Position numbers and translations under genes: made by a program. The notes below the pieces were generated by a model that saw only the letters and a program-made list of their open reading frames with translations, did no database searches and was not told the DNA's origin. Source: Flavobacterium omnivorum (lineage in GTDB: Bacteria > Bacteroidota > Bacteroidia > Flavobacteriales > Flavobacteriaceae). From it: a DNA stretch of 64,000 nt. Positions 35,677-44,580 of the stretch are shown here, piece by piece (the first letter of the stretch is position 1; each line of letters opens with the position of its first letter). The stretch covers positions 406,405 through 470,404 of the forward strand of contig NZ_FNDB01000001.1 of the NCBI RefSeq assembly GCF_900099915.1. Direction: 5' to 3'.

Positions 35677-38070
35677 TTAAAATTTGTTCTTAACAGAATT
35701 GTAGTCAATAAAATAGCGAATGCTAATAGAAAGCACATTGGTAAGGTCGCTATTAAAGATGTTTTTAATGTTTTTTGATAAATCTTTTTCGACTACACTA
35801 GCTCTTTCTAATCCATAGCTACGATATAAAATCGAGATTTCGCTTCCAGGAGCAAACCACCAAGAATAGGATAAATCGAAATTCCATGAATTGAAATTAC
35901 GGTCTTTGTTCAAGGTATAAGTGTTGTTTGGAGTTAAATAACCACTGTTTTGAAGCGTCAAAAAGTCGTGATTTTTAGAATACGACCAATAGTATCGAGC
36001 CGTTAAATTGATAGTCATTTTATTGTTCAACGAATATTTACCAATAAGATCATTTTGAAGGATTTCACGATTGCGTTCTGCAAATACAACTCCAGAATCG
36101 TCAAAGGCAACCCAACCGCGATCATTGTTCATTTTTGTGTATTCAGCTGCGTACGCTAACGAAAATTTGTCGTTGAAACGGTATTTTGGGCCGAGATAAA
36201 AACCATAACTATTTCGGCCTTTCTCATTGTATTTTGTGAACGTAGGTTGTACAATTATTGTAAAAGGATGATTATCATTGGAAGTAAAATTGAGTATGGT
36301 AATAATTTTTTCTGGAACAAATACATATTTTCCATATTCACGCGGTTCGTAAAAATCGAATGTTTCCAAAGGTGAAATTTCGAGTAATAATTCCAATGTG
36401 TCATTGTCTAACGTTGTTGCTTTTATTTCAGTTCCAAAAGCACCTGTTTGTAATTTTTTAGAAGTGTTGTCTACTTCAAAATTTACGTATTCGTTTATCC
36501 TGAAAGTATTGAAAACTTTAGTTGGATTTACTATTCTATAGCTTCCATGAGCATATCCATTGTGATAATTCGAATAAAAATTTATTCCTAAATCATTGAC
36601 ATCATAGTTTTCAGACACATATTTCCCGGAAAATCCATACCGATATTTTCCGCTTGTTTTCTCCATTCCTATTTCTGTTTTAAATCCATCATAATCATGA
36701 ATAGTATTGATGGTATTGTATTTAAAGTCGCCGTATAAATTGTAGGTGTTCGCTTTAGTGTTTAAATCAAATAATAGTGCTGAAACATTTGCATCTCTAA
36801 ATTCTCCGTTTCTAGTAGTGTTGGCATTGACGAAGGTAACAGAGGAGTTTTGATTGAATCGTTGGTCCAGAACAAACATATTATAATTTGTTAATGGTTC
36901 AATCACTTCCTTTCGGACTTGGCCATTAGCCGTATTCATAATTGTAGCCTTAGTTTTTTCAGTAACGGCATTCAAAAATCCAATTCCTAACCCTTTTTCA
37001 GTTCGTCCTGATATTTTTATAGCATTGATTAAATTGACGGTGCTGGGATAATTCGTAATTTCTTCCTGCTCGGTAATAGTTGGCTCTGTGCTGGGAGCGC
37101 CGCCAATTCTACGGGAATAGAACAAACTACCTTTGCTAAATAAATCCGTTCCCTCGGTAAAAAAAGGTCTGTTTTCTTCAAATCTTTGTTCAAAAGGCAA
37201 TAGGTTTAAAATAGCATTATCAAATTTTGTCTGTCCAAAATCAGGGACTAAAATTGCATCTAATGTAAAGGAATCGTTGATGCCGTATTTTAGATCTAAT
37301 CCCGCTTTGAAAGTTCTGTCAGAGCCAATGTCACTTTCTTGGTAGTACGCTGATGTATACGGGATAAGAAAAAGTCGGGTGGGTGTTTGTATGCTTTCAA
37401 TTCCTTCTAGGATTCCAGCTTGGGGTATTATCGCTCCAATTTTAGTGTCTATGCGATTCCAAGTGTATTTCTGCACATCCCGCTTGATTTCCCGCATGAA
37501 GTTCAATCCCCAGGTTTGTTTTTCGGCTTTGGAAAATCGTAAAGCGGCATAAGGAATCTTCATTTCAACGGCCCAGCCAAATTCCGTAATCGCTACTTCA
37601 CTATCCCAGATGGCATCCCAAGTAAAATCCTCATAATCTTCCGTGGCTAAACAATCCATTTGGACGCCTGCAGCACTAACAAAAAAACGAAAATCTTGCT
37701 GACCATCGTTAAATCCATTGATGTAAACGGAGAAATGGTCGGAAACCCCAAAAACATCTCTATTTGTTATCTCTCTCTGGATTTTATCGGGTTCATTATC
37801 GTACAGTATGGCCGATATGTAAATGGCGTCGTTGTCATACAATATTTTTACTTCTGTTTTTTTATCAGTACTGATCGGTTTGCCATTATCAGGTTCGAAC
37901 ATGATGAAATCCGAGGCGATAGCGGCTGATTCCCAAATTCTCTCATTCATTTTACCGTCGATTGTTATGTTTTCTGAGGTGGATTTTGCCTGCAGTGTCT
38001 TTTTTTGGCTGTAAATTTCAAAACTGAAGAAAATTAAAAAAAAGAGAGTAGTAAAATATAATTTTGACAT
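35677..38070 (-). CDS. DUF5916 protein, tandem paralog
   Basis: A 797-residue paralog of the preceding gene with the same architecture: signal peptide (MSKLYFTTLFFLIFFSFEIYS), CBM9-like domain (IDGKMNERIWESAAIASDF), DUF5916 barrel and C-terminal FIDYNSVKNKF. The ATG at 38070 is preferred to a GTG at 38139 because the signal peptide begins there. The central barrel strands differ in sequence from its partner while termini and the ENRPFFTEGTDLFSKG motif are almost unchanged, as expected for a duplicated barrel under diversification. The 139-base gap to the partner lacks a clear terminator. Confidence 0.9.
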   Translation of the reverse strand: MSKLYFTTLFFLIFFSFEIYSQKKTLQAKSTSENITIDGKMNERIWESAAIASDFIMFEPDNGKPISTDKKTEVKILYDNDAIYISAILYDNEPDKIQREITNRDVFGVSDHFSVYINGFNDGQQDFRFFVSAAGVQMDCLATEDYEDFTWDAIWDSEVAITEFGWAVEMKIPYAALRFSKAEKQTWGLNFMREIKRDVQKYTWNRIDTKIGAIIPQAGILEGIESIQTPTRLFLIPYTSAYYQESDIGSDRTFKAGLDLKYGINDSFTLDAILVPDFGQTKFDNAILNLLPFEQRFEENRPFFTEGTDLFSKGSLFYSRRIGGAPSTEPTITEQEEITNYPSTVNLINAIKISGRTEKGLGIGFLNAVTEKTKATIMNTANGQVRKEVIEPLTNYNMFVLDQRFNQNSSVTFVNANTTRNGEFRDANVSALLFDLNTKANTYNLYGDFKYNTINTIHDYDGFKTEIGMEKTSGKYRYGFSGKYVSENYDVNDLGINFYSNYHNGYAHGSYRIVNPTKVFNTFRINEYVNFEVDNTSKKLQTGAFGTEIKATTLDNDTLELLLEISPLETFDFYEPREYGKYVFVPEKIITILNFTSNDNHPFTIIVQPTFTKYNEKGRNSYGFYLGPKYRFNDKFSLAYAAEYTKMNNDRGWVAFDDSGVVFAERNREILQNDLIGKYSLNNKMTINLTARYYWSYSKNHDFLTLQNSGYLTPNNTYTLNKDRNFNSWNFDLSYSWWFAPGSEISILYRSYGLERASVVEKDLSKNIKNIFNSDLTNVLSISIRYFIDYNSVKNKF

Positions 38071-38257
38071 AAATTGGGATTGAATGTAAACGAAAGTAAT
38101 AAAATTAACATAGAAATTGCCTTTTTTATGATTATTCACTCAATAATTAATCCTAGTTTGCGTTATTAGAAGACTAAACTTTTGTTAAAGGCACTAAGTT
38201 TGATAAATTTAACTGTACGTTTGCAACCCGAATTAATCTGTAACTTAAAGAAAATCA

Positions 38258-38980
38258 ATGATTTATACGACACTTCTTACTATTTTATTTATGCTTTTTT
38301 CTTTTAGCCCAAGTGCTGCAATTTCTCCTGAACCAAAGATTAGTGCCTCAATTGCTTATGCCGAAAAGCTAGAGCCAACTGTTGATACTAAAATCGAAAT
38401 GGCGTACCATAATTTACATTCTAGTACATATTCATTACCAAAATTAGAAAGTTTCACGGAGGCTTTGAAAGGATATTATACCTTGAAAGAAAAAGGATTG
38501 ATAAAAAAAGAAATTCTAACGTTAATCGATTTTAGTTTATCTTCTAATACTAAAAGACTTTGGGTTATTGATTTAGCCACTGGCGATATATTGTTTCATT
38601 CTCTTGTTGCGCATGGAAGAAATACTGGAGAAGAATTTGCTTCTAATTTTTCAAATGCTTCAGAATCTTTTAAAAGTAGCCTAGGGTTTTATTCAACAGG
38701 TGAAATTTATAGTGGTAAACATGGAATGTCACTTAGACTAGATGGTTTAGAAAAAGGAGTAAATGATAATGCAAGAGCAAGAGGCGTGGTAATGCATGCA
38801 GCAGATTATGTTTCTAATTCATTTATCAAAAACAACCACAGATTAGGTAGAAGCCAAGGTTGCCCAGCTGTTCCAGCTGAGTTATCTAAGGAAATTATCA
38901 GTGCCATAAAAGATAAATCCTGTTTCTTTATTTATCATCCTTCAAGAGTGTCAAAATTTGGAACAAAATCAATTTCTTAA
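38258..38980 (+). CDS. L,D-transpeptidase-like protein (YkuD_2 type)
   Basis: A 240-residue exported protein (signal about 1-20) with the murein L,D-transpeptidase-like catalytic fold: LIDFSLSSNTKRLWVIDLATG, SLVAHGRNTGEEF, SLGFYSTGEIYSGKHG, ARARGVVMHAADYVS and the active-site SQGCPAVP with the catalytic Cys. It likely modifies peptidoglycan in the periplasm. A TACGTTTG -10-like element lies at 38216. Its 3' end overlaps the convergent larger L,D-transpeptidase gene by 12 bases. Confidence 0.9.
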   Translation: MIYTTLLTILFMLFSFSPSAAISPEPKISASIAYAEKLEPTVDTKIEMAYHNLHSSTYSLPKLESFTEALKGYYTLKEKGLIKKEILTLIDFSLSSNTKRLWVIDLATGDILFHSLVAHGRNTGEEFASNFSNASESFKSSLGFYSTGEIYSGKHGMSLRLDGLEKGVNDNARARGVVMHAADYVSNSFIKNNHRLGRSQGCPAVPAELSKEIISAIKDKSCFFIYHPSRVSKFGTKSIS

Positions 38981-40555
38981 TTTATTGTACAAATTAGCGT
39001 CAAGATTGTAAATGTCATCCCTGAAAATTAAGTTGTTGTTCTCGCTCCAAGCGGTCCAATATAATAGATGGATAGCCACCTCTTTTTTGATTTTGACAAA
39101 TTTAGTTCTTTCTTTTTGAAGCGTTTCTGTGATTTTTTCTAAGTTCCAAGAAACTGGATCATGGAGTAAATATTCAGTTAATTCTAAAGGATTTTCTACT
39201 CTGACACAGCCAGAGCTTAAAGAACGGTCTATCTTTTCAAAATAATCCCTATGATTTGTGTCGTGTAAGTATACTGAAAAGCGATTAGGAAAAATAAGTT
39301 TCACCATGCCTAGCGAGTTAAAAGTACCTGGACTTTGTACATAACGATACGTATTCGCTTGAGATAACTGCCATTCGTAAGGACTTACAAATCTTCCTGT
39401 AGCATCATAAACCTTAATGTTCGATTGTGTCAAATACTCTCGGCTCCTCAAAATGGCAGGAATAACATCCTCTCTTAGAATAGTTGGTGGAACTGTCCAA
39501 GTTGGGTTAAAAACCACTTGAGTTAAGGTAGACGACAATATGGGAGTTTTTCTTTTAGTTCTTCCCACGATTACTCTGTGGGTTCTCAGCGTATCTTTGT
39601 TTTTAACGAGTAACAACTTGTAATCGGGAATGTTGATGATAATATATTCGTTTCCCATTTGTTTGGGAAACCATTTCCAGCGTTCCAGATTAGCCAGTAT
39701 TTGTTGTGTGCGTTGGGTTTTAGAAAAATTAAGTGAAGCAATGGTTCCGGCTCCAATTTTTGCATCGGCGGCTAAACCGTGGCGACTTTGAAATCTTTTT
39801 AAGGCCGTAACCATTTCTTGATCATAAATAGGGGTAAGGCTATCATTAGGTTGCATGTCTTTCCAATAAATCAATCTTTTTTTGATGTCAATGATGGAGG
39901 CAGTGGTGTCTTTTGGGGTTATTATTTTTGTAAATTTTATCGATTTGAAGTTGTCTTTTGGGAAATTGTTTAAGAGCTGAAGTGCTTTTTTTAATCTTTT
40001 GTAAACGATATGATTCGGTTTTAATTGCTCTATTTCATAAGTCAATGAATCGCTGTTAAGCAATTGGACTACTGTAGTGTTAAGGTCAATGTAGTTTTCT
40101 TTTAAATCCCAATTTTTATATAGTTTTCTTGGATTTACAGTTCCGTTTGTAAGGTGTGCAATGTATTTTTGCAAACTTGAAGTTAGTAAAATATCATATT
40201 TCGCCAAACCTAAAGAGTCGAGAGAGCGCGCTTTTTTTTCAAAATCAAATAACGATTTGAGGTTGTAATCTTCTGGTTGTAATCCTTCCTCATCTGATCG
40301 GCTAAGTTCCTCGAGTATTATTTTTCTCTTTTCTTCTGATTGCCAAACGGTTCTGTAATTTGTTGCTTTATAAAAATTGGAGAGCACTTTGTTATTGAAT
40401 GAAAGTAACAAAGTAGAGTCGATATTGGTTGGTTTTCCTTCAGGTTGAATAAGCAACATGGGGATTTCTTTTTTTAAAACTACAGCACTTTTTAGTGTTT
40501 CTTTTTTACAACTAAAGAAGGAGATCAGCAGTAAAATTATAAATAAATTTTTCAT
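38969..40555 (-). CDS. L,D-transpeptidase with peptidoglycan-binding domain (LdtD/YcbB type)
   Basis: A 528-residue lipoprotein-like enzyme; the lipobox FFSC is at about residues 13-16. The order is an N-terminal scaffold (about 40-240), a PG_binding_1 module (about 245-275; MVTALKRFQSRHGLAADAKIG) and a YkuD catalytic domain (about 300-480; IINIPDYKLLLV, HRVIVGRTKRKTP, VFNPTWTVPPTI, YLHDTNH, SSGCVRVENP with catalytic Cys). This is the YcbB-type layout that forms 3-3 cross-links. It converges on a second L,D-transpeptidase gene with overlapping ends. Confidence 0.92.
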   Translation of the reverse strand: MKNLFIILLLISFFSCKKETLKSAVVLKKEIPMLLIQPEGKPTNIDSTLLLSFNNKVLSNFYKATNYRTVWQSEEKRKIILEELSRSDEEGLQPEDYNLKSLFDFEKKARSLDSLGLAKYDILLTSSLQKYIAHLTNGTVNPRKLYKNWDLKENYIDLNTTVVQLLNSDSLTYEIEQLKPNHIVYKRLKKALQLLNNFPKDNFKSIKFTKIITPKDTTASIIDIKKRLIYWKDMQPNDSLTPIYDQEMVTALKRFQSRHGLAADAKIGAGTIASLNFSKTQRTQQILANLERWKWFPKQMGNEYIIINIPDYKLLLVKNKDTLRTHRVIVGRTKRKTPILSSTLTQVVFNPTWTVPPTILREDVIPAILRSREYLTQSNIKVYDATGRFVSPYEWQLSQANTYRYVQSPGTFNSLGMVKLIFPNRFSVYLHDTNHRDYFEKIDRSLSSGCVRVENPLELTEYLLHDPVSWNLEKITETLQKERTKFVKIKKEVAIHLLYWTAWSENNNLIFRDDIYNLDANLYNKLRN

Positions 40556-41158
40556 TGCTTAGTTTTTTTAGCTTGGTAAAAGGGTTTCAAATTTCTTTCC
40601 CTTCAATAAAATAGTCTTTTTGTGAGGCAACTTTTTTTTGTAATTCTAACTGCTTTCCTTAGGGTTTGTGACTTCATGAAACAGGGTATATCTTGATTGT
40701 ATTATTTTTTCTATTTACATATCATTAATACTCTCGGCCCTTTTCTTTTTGCTTGAAACCATGATTCCCCACATTTGTTCTTGTTTTTCCATGGTAAACA
40801 ATTCATTTTAGCTCCAATTATAGTATGCGAAGCGATAAGATTGAGTGCAAAATAAAATCCAACATGAAGGGTTGTCTCTAAAGTATCACTATTAAATCAC
40901 GAATTTTCTATCGGATTTTGAACCGTAAGACAAAGTTGATGTACTTGAAATGCATCCAAAGTGACTGTTTTTTGCTGTTTTGAATTAATTTTTAAATATT
41001 TTTTTTTGTGTACTATAAAGGTATAATATTTTCATATTAAATTCTTTATGATTTGATTTCCCTTTTTAAAAAAAGAGGCTAGGAGTCAGATTGAGACTTT
41101 TTGGGAAATAAATTTGCATTCAAGCAAACTTATTAAGTATATTTGCACCGTTGTTAAT
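40556..41158. other. 603-base region without a recognised gene
   Basis: It lies between the L,D-transpeptidase start and the tRNA genes. It holds the tRNA promoter at its end (41113-41145) and presumably the L,D-transpeptidase promoter. Minus-strand frames are short and broken; no similarity was recognised, so it may contain decayed sequence. Confidence 0.5.
41113..41145 (+). promoter_or_regulatory. Predicted promoter of the tRNA-Gly pair
   Basis: TTTG (41113-41116) is followed after 21 bases by TATATTTG (41138-41145), matching the Bacteroidota consensus; the first tRNA begins 13 bases later. Confidence 0.7.
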
Positions 41159-41231
<73 letters not shown>

Positions 41232-41273
41232 CTAAACTTTAAATTTTTTTTGAAGTTTCTTTACTGTTATAAT

Positions 41274-41346
<73 letters not shown>

Positions 41347-41348
41347 CT

Positions 41349-41375
41349 AAAACCTCAAAATTTTTTTGAGGTTTT
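41349..41375 (+). terminator. Terminator after the tRNA pair
   Basis: AAAACCTCAAAA and TTTTGAGGTTTT pair perfectly around TTT, followed by a T-rich tail. Confidence 0.8.
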
Positions 41376-41426
41376 TTATTTTAAGGTTGTGCGAGAAGTT
41401 TATCCCGTGAACGAACAGATACGGAA

Positions 41427-41444
41427 AGCCTCGTCTTTCGCTCT
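41427..41444 (+). pseudogene. 3' fragment of a tRNA-Gly gene
   Basis: AGCCTCGTCTTTCGCTCT repeats exactly the last 16 bases and 2-base tail of the two tRNA genes. Nothing upstream restores a cloverleaf. It could be a relic of a third tandem copy or an old attachment-site fragment. Confidence 0.75.
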
Positions 41445-41446
41445 TC

Positions 41447-41474
41447 AAAGCCAAAACTTAATTGTTTTGGCTTT
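41447..41474. terminator. Bidirectional terminator before peptidase E
   Basis: AAAGCCAAAAC and GTTTTGGCTTT pair around a short loop with T-runs; it lies just past the pepE stop on the minus strand. Confidence 0.75.
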
Positions 41475-41486
41475 TTTTTTATTCTA

Positions 41487-42194
41487 TTATTTTATAAAAC
41501 TTAAATCCGTTCCACTTTCTAATTCCACAGGAGTTTGATTTTGTCTAAACAGTCGGGCAGTCAAATTTCCTTTCAGGGTAGTGGAATCTCCTTTTACATC
41601 CAGCCAGCTTCCTTCTCTAAGTCCTAGAACTGGCAATGAATTAAAGGCATGAAACTCTTTTATTCTGGTTTCACGAGTTTCACCCATGTGTTTTGAATTT
41701 GTATCTGGATCTAAATAATGAGGATTCAAATTAAACGGAACTACTCCCAAAGTTTGAAAACTTGGAGGATATACAATAGGCATATCATTAGTAGTTTGCA
41801 TTGTGAGCCCACAAATATTACTTCCTGCACTAGTTCCCAGATACGGTGTACCGTTTTTTATTACTTGTGAAAGAATTGCCATAACATTGTTTTTGTGTAA
41901 TTGAGATACCAGTACAAAGGTATTTCCGCCTCCCGTAAAAATTCCTTCTGCGCTTTTTACAGCTAATGCAGCATCTTCAAACTCATGAATTCCTATCACT
42001 TTTTTATTAATTTTGGCGAAAGCCAATGCAACACTATTGGTATATTCTTCATGCGAAATACCACCTGGTCTTGCATAAGGAATAAAAAGAATGGTCGAAC
42101 AGTTTTTAAAATGTAATTGTAATTCAGGCAATAAATACGCCAGATAATCCTCGTTTGCGAGTGTTGAGGTACTTGCGATTAGTATGTTTTTCAT
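41487..42194 (-). CDS. pepE: Dipeptidase E (peptidase family S51)
   Basis: A 235-residue cytosolic serine peptidase that cleaves Asp-X dipeptides. The nucleophile is Ser122 in GTSAGSN; other family motifs are FIPYARPGG, IFTGGGNTF, and LNPHYLDPD with the catalytic His; GLREGSWL follows. Size matches the family. It is transcribed away from the four-gene array that begins at 42340. Confidence 0.93.
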   Translation of the reverse strand: MKNILIASTSTLANEDYLAYLLPELQLHFKNCSTILFIPYARPGGISHEEYTNSVALAFAKINKKVIGIHEFEDAALAVKSAEGIFTGGGNTFVLVSQLHKNNVMAILSQVIKNGTPYLGTSAGSNICGLTMQTTNDMPIVYPPSFQTLGVVPFNLNPHYLDPDTNSKHMGETRETRIKEFHAFNSLPVLGLREGSWLDVKGDSTTLKGNLTARLFRQNQTPVELESGTDLSFIK

Positions 42195-42339
42195 TTTTGT
42201 GAATAATTTGTGCTAAAGGTATTAAATCAGTCTTTTTTATTTCTAATTTTTAATTAACATTTTTTTACCAACTCATTAGTAGTTATTTTAGATTGCATTA
42301 AGATACTTTTACAAAGGGTCAATAACCGCCTTCAGACAA

Positions 42340-43095
42340 ATGCTTAAAATTGTTTATTTATTTCTGGTTTTTGCAGCGACAAATGTGTTCGCACAACAAA
42401 AGTCTCCACAGCAATTGAATGGAAAAGTTACTGCTGATGCTGCCGTTTTAGAAGGTGTTTATGTGCTTAATAAAAAAACAGATAAGGTTACAATTACAAG
42501 TCAAAATGGTGATTTCAATATACAAGCAGCCGTTGGTGACACTTTATTGTTTAGAGCAGCACAATTTAACGAAACCAAAATGAGATTGACTCCAAAAGAT
42601 TTTGAGCAAGGAATACTTCGGGTAAAAATGATACCCACAATAAATGAATTGCGCGAAGTTGTAGTGAGAAACGACATTAATGCAACAGCAATAGGAATAA
42701 TTCCAAAGGGGCAAAAGTCATACTCACCAGCAGAACGAAAGTTATATACTGCTAGTGATCTTAATGCCTCTGCAACTGCTGGAACTATGATGGGAGGGTC
42801 TGTTTCGGCTGATCCATTATTAAATTGGATTTCGGGAAGAACGAAAATGTTGAAAAAAGAAGTTGAGGTAGAAAAGAAAGAATTTTATATACAACAATTA
42901 GAGAACCTTTTTACGATTGACTATTTTGTGCATAAATTGAAAATCCCGTCAGAGTATGTCAAAGGATTTGAGTATTACAGTGTTGAAAATGAACAATTTG
43001 TAGCGGTTCTGAAGTCTAAAAATGTAACAATGGCTGGTTTTTTATTAGGAGAATTAGCGTTTAAGTACAAACAAATAATTGCCAGTGAAAATTAA
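42340..43095 (+). CDS. Secreted carboxypeptidase-regulatory-like protein, array gene 1
   Basis: A 251-residue exported protein (signal ending NVFAQQ). Residues about 24-95 look like a CarboxypepD_reg-like beta-sandwich (LNGKVTADAAVLEGVYVLN, ITSQNGDFNIQAAVGDTLLFRA), followed by NELREVVVRND, as in the entry segment of TonB-linked proteins, but no barrel follows. The C-terminal half has the array-specific motifs SPAERKLYTA and GRTKMLKKEVEVEKKE. The function is unknown. It is the first of four tandem paralogs; its last 11 bases overlap the GTG start of gene 2. Confidence 0.85.
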   Translation: MLKIVYLFLVFAATNVFAQQKSPQQLNGKVTADAAVLEGVYVLNKKTDKVTITSQNGDFNIQAAVGDTLLFRAAQFNETKMRLTPKDFEQGILRVKMIPTINELREVVVRNDINATAIGIIPKGQKSYSPAERKLYTASDLNASATAGTMMGGSVSADPLLNWISGRTKMLKKEVEVEKKEFYIQQLENLFTIDYFVHKLKIPSEYVKGFEYYSVENEQFVAVLKSKNVTMAGFLLGELAFKYKQIIASEN

Positions 43096-43813
43096 ACATA
43101 CACTACAGTTGTTCCTCTTTTTGTTGGTGCAAGTTACTTTTGGACAAACAGAAGCAGTAAAAGAGATTCATGGAAAAATTAGTGCTGATTCTGCATCCGT
43201 GGATCGCATTAATATTGTGAATTTAACAGCAGAAAAAACAACAATTTCAGATGCAAATGGGTTTTTTAAAATCCCCGTTAAAGCAGGAGATATTTTGGTG
43301 TTTACTGCCGTTAATCTAGAATCTGTTCGCAGAAAAATGAGCCAGCAGGATCTGGAACAAGAAGTTTTTACTTTGCAAATGGTTTCCAAAAGTATTATTT
43401 TGAAAGAGGTTGTCATTAACGAGTCGGCTATTTCAGCGGAGAGTTTAGGAATTATTCCTTATGGCCAAAAAAAATATACAGCTGCGGAGCGGAAATTATA
43501 TACAGCAACTTCTGGTGGAGGAATCGATGGATTACTGAATACTATATCTGGGCGAAAAGCCATGCTGAAAAAAGAAATTATCGTTGAAAAAAAAGAGCAG
43601 CTTTTGGCTAGAATTGACGTCCTTTTTGAGGATAACTATTATACCGAAACTTTAAAAATACCCGCCGATTACATCAAGGGATTTCAATATTTTTGTATTG
43701 AAGATTCTGATTTTGCAAATGCATTAAGAGCAAAAAACAAGACTTTAACGATGTATTTAATTGTAAAATTAGCTGAAAATTATAACGAGATCATTGTTAG
43801 TGAAAATAAGTAA
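43085..43813 (+). CDS. Array gene 2, paralog of gene 1
   Basis: A 242-residue exported paralog. The start is taken as GTG at 43085 (MKIKHTLQLFLFLL signal); an in-frame TTG lies at 43079 and no ATG is available nearby. It overlaps gene 1 by 11 bases, the sequence GTGAAAATTAA containing both the GTG start and the TAA stop, so it is probably translationally coupled. It keeps IHGKISADSASVDRINIVNL, SDANGFFKIPVKAGDIL, AAERKLYTA and GRKAMLKKEIIVEKKE. Function unknown. Confidence 0.85.
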   Translation: MKIKHTLQLFLFLLVQVTFGQTEAVKEIHGKISADSASVDRINIVNLTAEKTTISDANGFFKIPVKAGDILVFTAVNLESVRRKMSQQDLEQEVFTLQMVSKSIILKEVVINESAISAESLGIIPYGQKKYTAAERKLYTATSGGGIDGLLNTISGRKAMLKKEIIVEKKEQLLARIDVLFEDNYYTETLKIPADYIKGFQYFCIEDSDFANALRAKNKTLTMYLIVKLAENYNEIIVSENK

Positions 43814-44561
43814 AGTTTTTACGTTCTTTTTATCTTTCGTTTGCCAAATATCTTTTGGACAAACCGCCGATGAAAAGCTACTTCATGGGAAAATTACAGT
43901 TGATTCTATAGGTGTCAATGGAATTACTATCTTAAATTTAACAAGTGGTAATACCTCTTTAACAAATAATGACGGTACTTTTTCTATTTTGGCAAAAGCC
44001 AATGATATACTTGTTTTTAAAGAGGTAAATTTTAAAACCTATGAAAAAAAGATTAGCAGCAATGATATAATACGCAATCGATTGGTAATACACATGCAGG
44101 CTAAAACGAATGAATTGAAGGAAGTGATTGTTAAGAACAAGCATATTTCGGTATTTTCATTAGGTATTGTAGCTAAAGAACCTGTAAATTATAATCCCGC
44201 AGAAAGGCATTTGAAGACCGCAGGAGATTTCAAAGCAATCATGTTATTGGGTATATTGGCTGGTGGAATGCCTTTAGATCCACTTATCAATAAGATTAAT
44301 GGTAGAACGAAACGGCTTAAGAAATTAGTTGTCGTAGAGAAAAAAGAAATGAATATACAATTGATTTCAGAATTGTATCATCAGGAATATTTCACGCTAC
44401 AATTAAAGATAGCTGCGGAATATGTAAATGGGTTCAAGTATTTTGTAGTAGAAAACGAAAATTTTGTCAAAGTTTTACATTCTAAAAATGAACAAAAAAC
44501 TTCATTTTTTTTGATAGCTTTGGCAGAAGAATATAAAACTTTATTGCAAAGTAAAAACTAA
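43800..44561 (+). CDS. Array gene 3, paralog of gene 1
   Basis: A 253-residue exported paralog. The start is GTG at 43800 (MKISKVFTFFLSF signal), overlapping gene 2 by 14 bases; the junction again reads SEN(K)-stop in one frame and Val-Lys-Ile in the other, as between genes 1 and 2. It has LHGKITVDSIGVNGITILNL, NPAERHLKTAGDF and GRTKRLKKLVVVEKKE. The repeated junction shows that the genes arose by tandem duplication. Function unknown. Confidence 0.85.
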   Translation: MKISKVFTFFLSFVCQISFGQTADEKLLHGKITVDSIGVNGITILNLTSGNTSLTNNDGTFSILAKANDILVFKEVNFKTYEKKISSNDIIRNRLVIHMQAKTNELKEVIVKNKHISVFSLGIVAKEPVNYNPAERHLKTAGDFKAIMLLGILAGGMPLDPLINKINGRTKRLKKLVVVEKKEMNIQLISELYHQEYFTLQLKIAAEYVNGFKYFVVENENFVKVLHSKNEQKTSFFLIALAEEYKTLLQSKN

Positions 44562-44580
44562 CATAACTAACAATACCAAG

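Noticed and set aside
40715..40792. 25-codon minus-strand frame in the 603-base gap
   Set aside because: Too short, no recognisable signal or homology, and the surrounding frames are broken.
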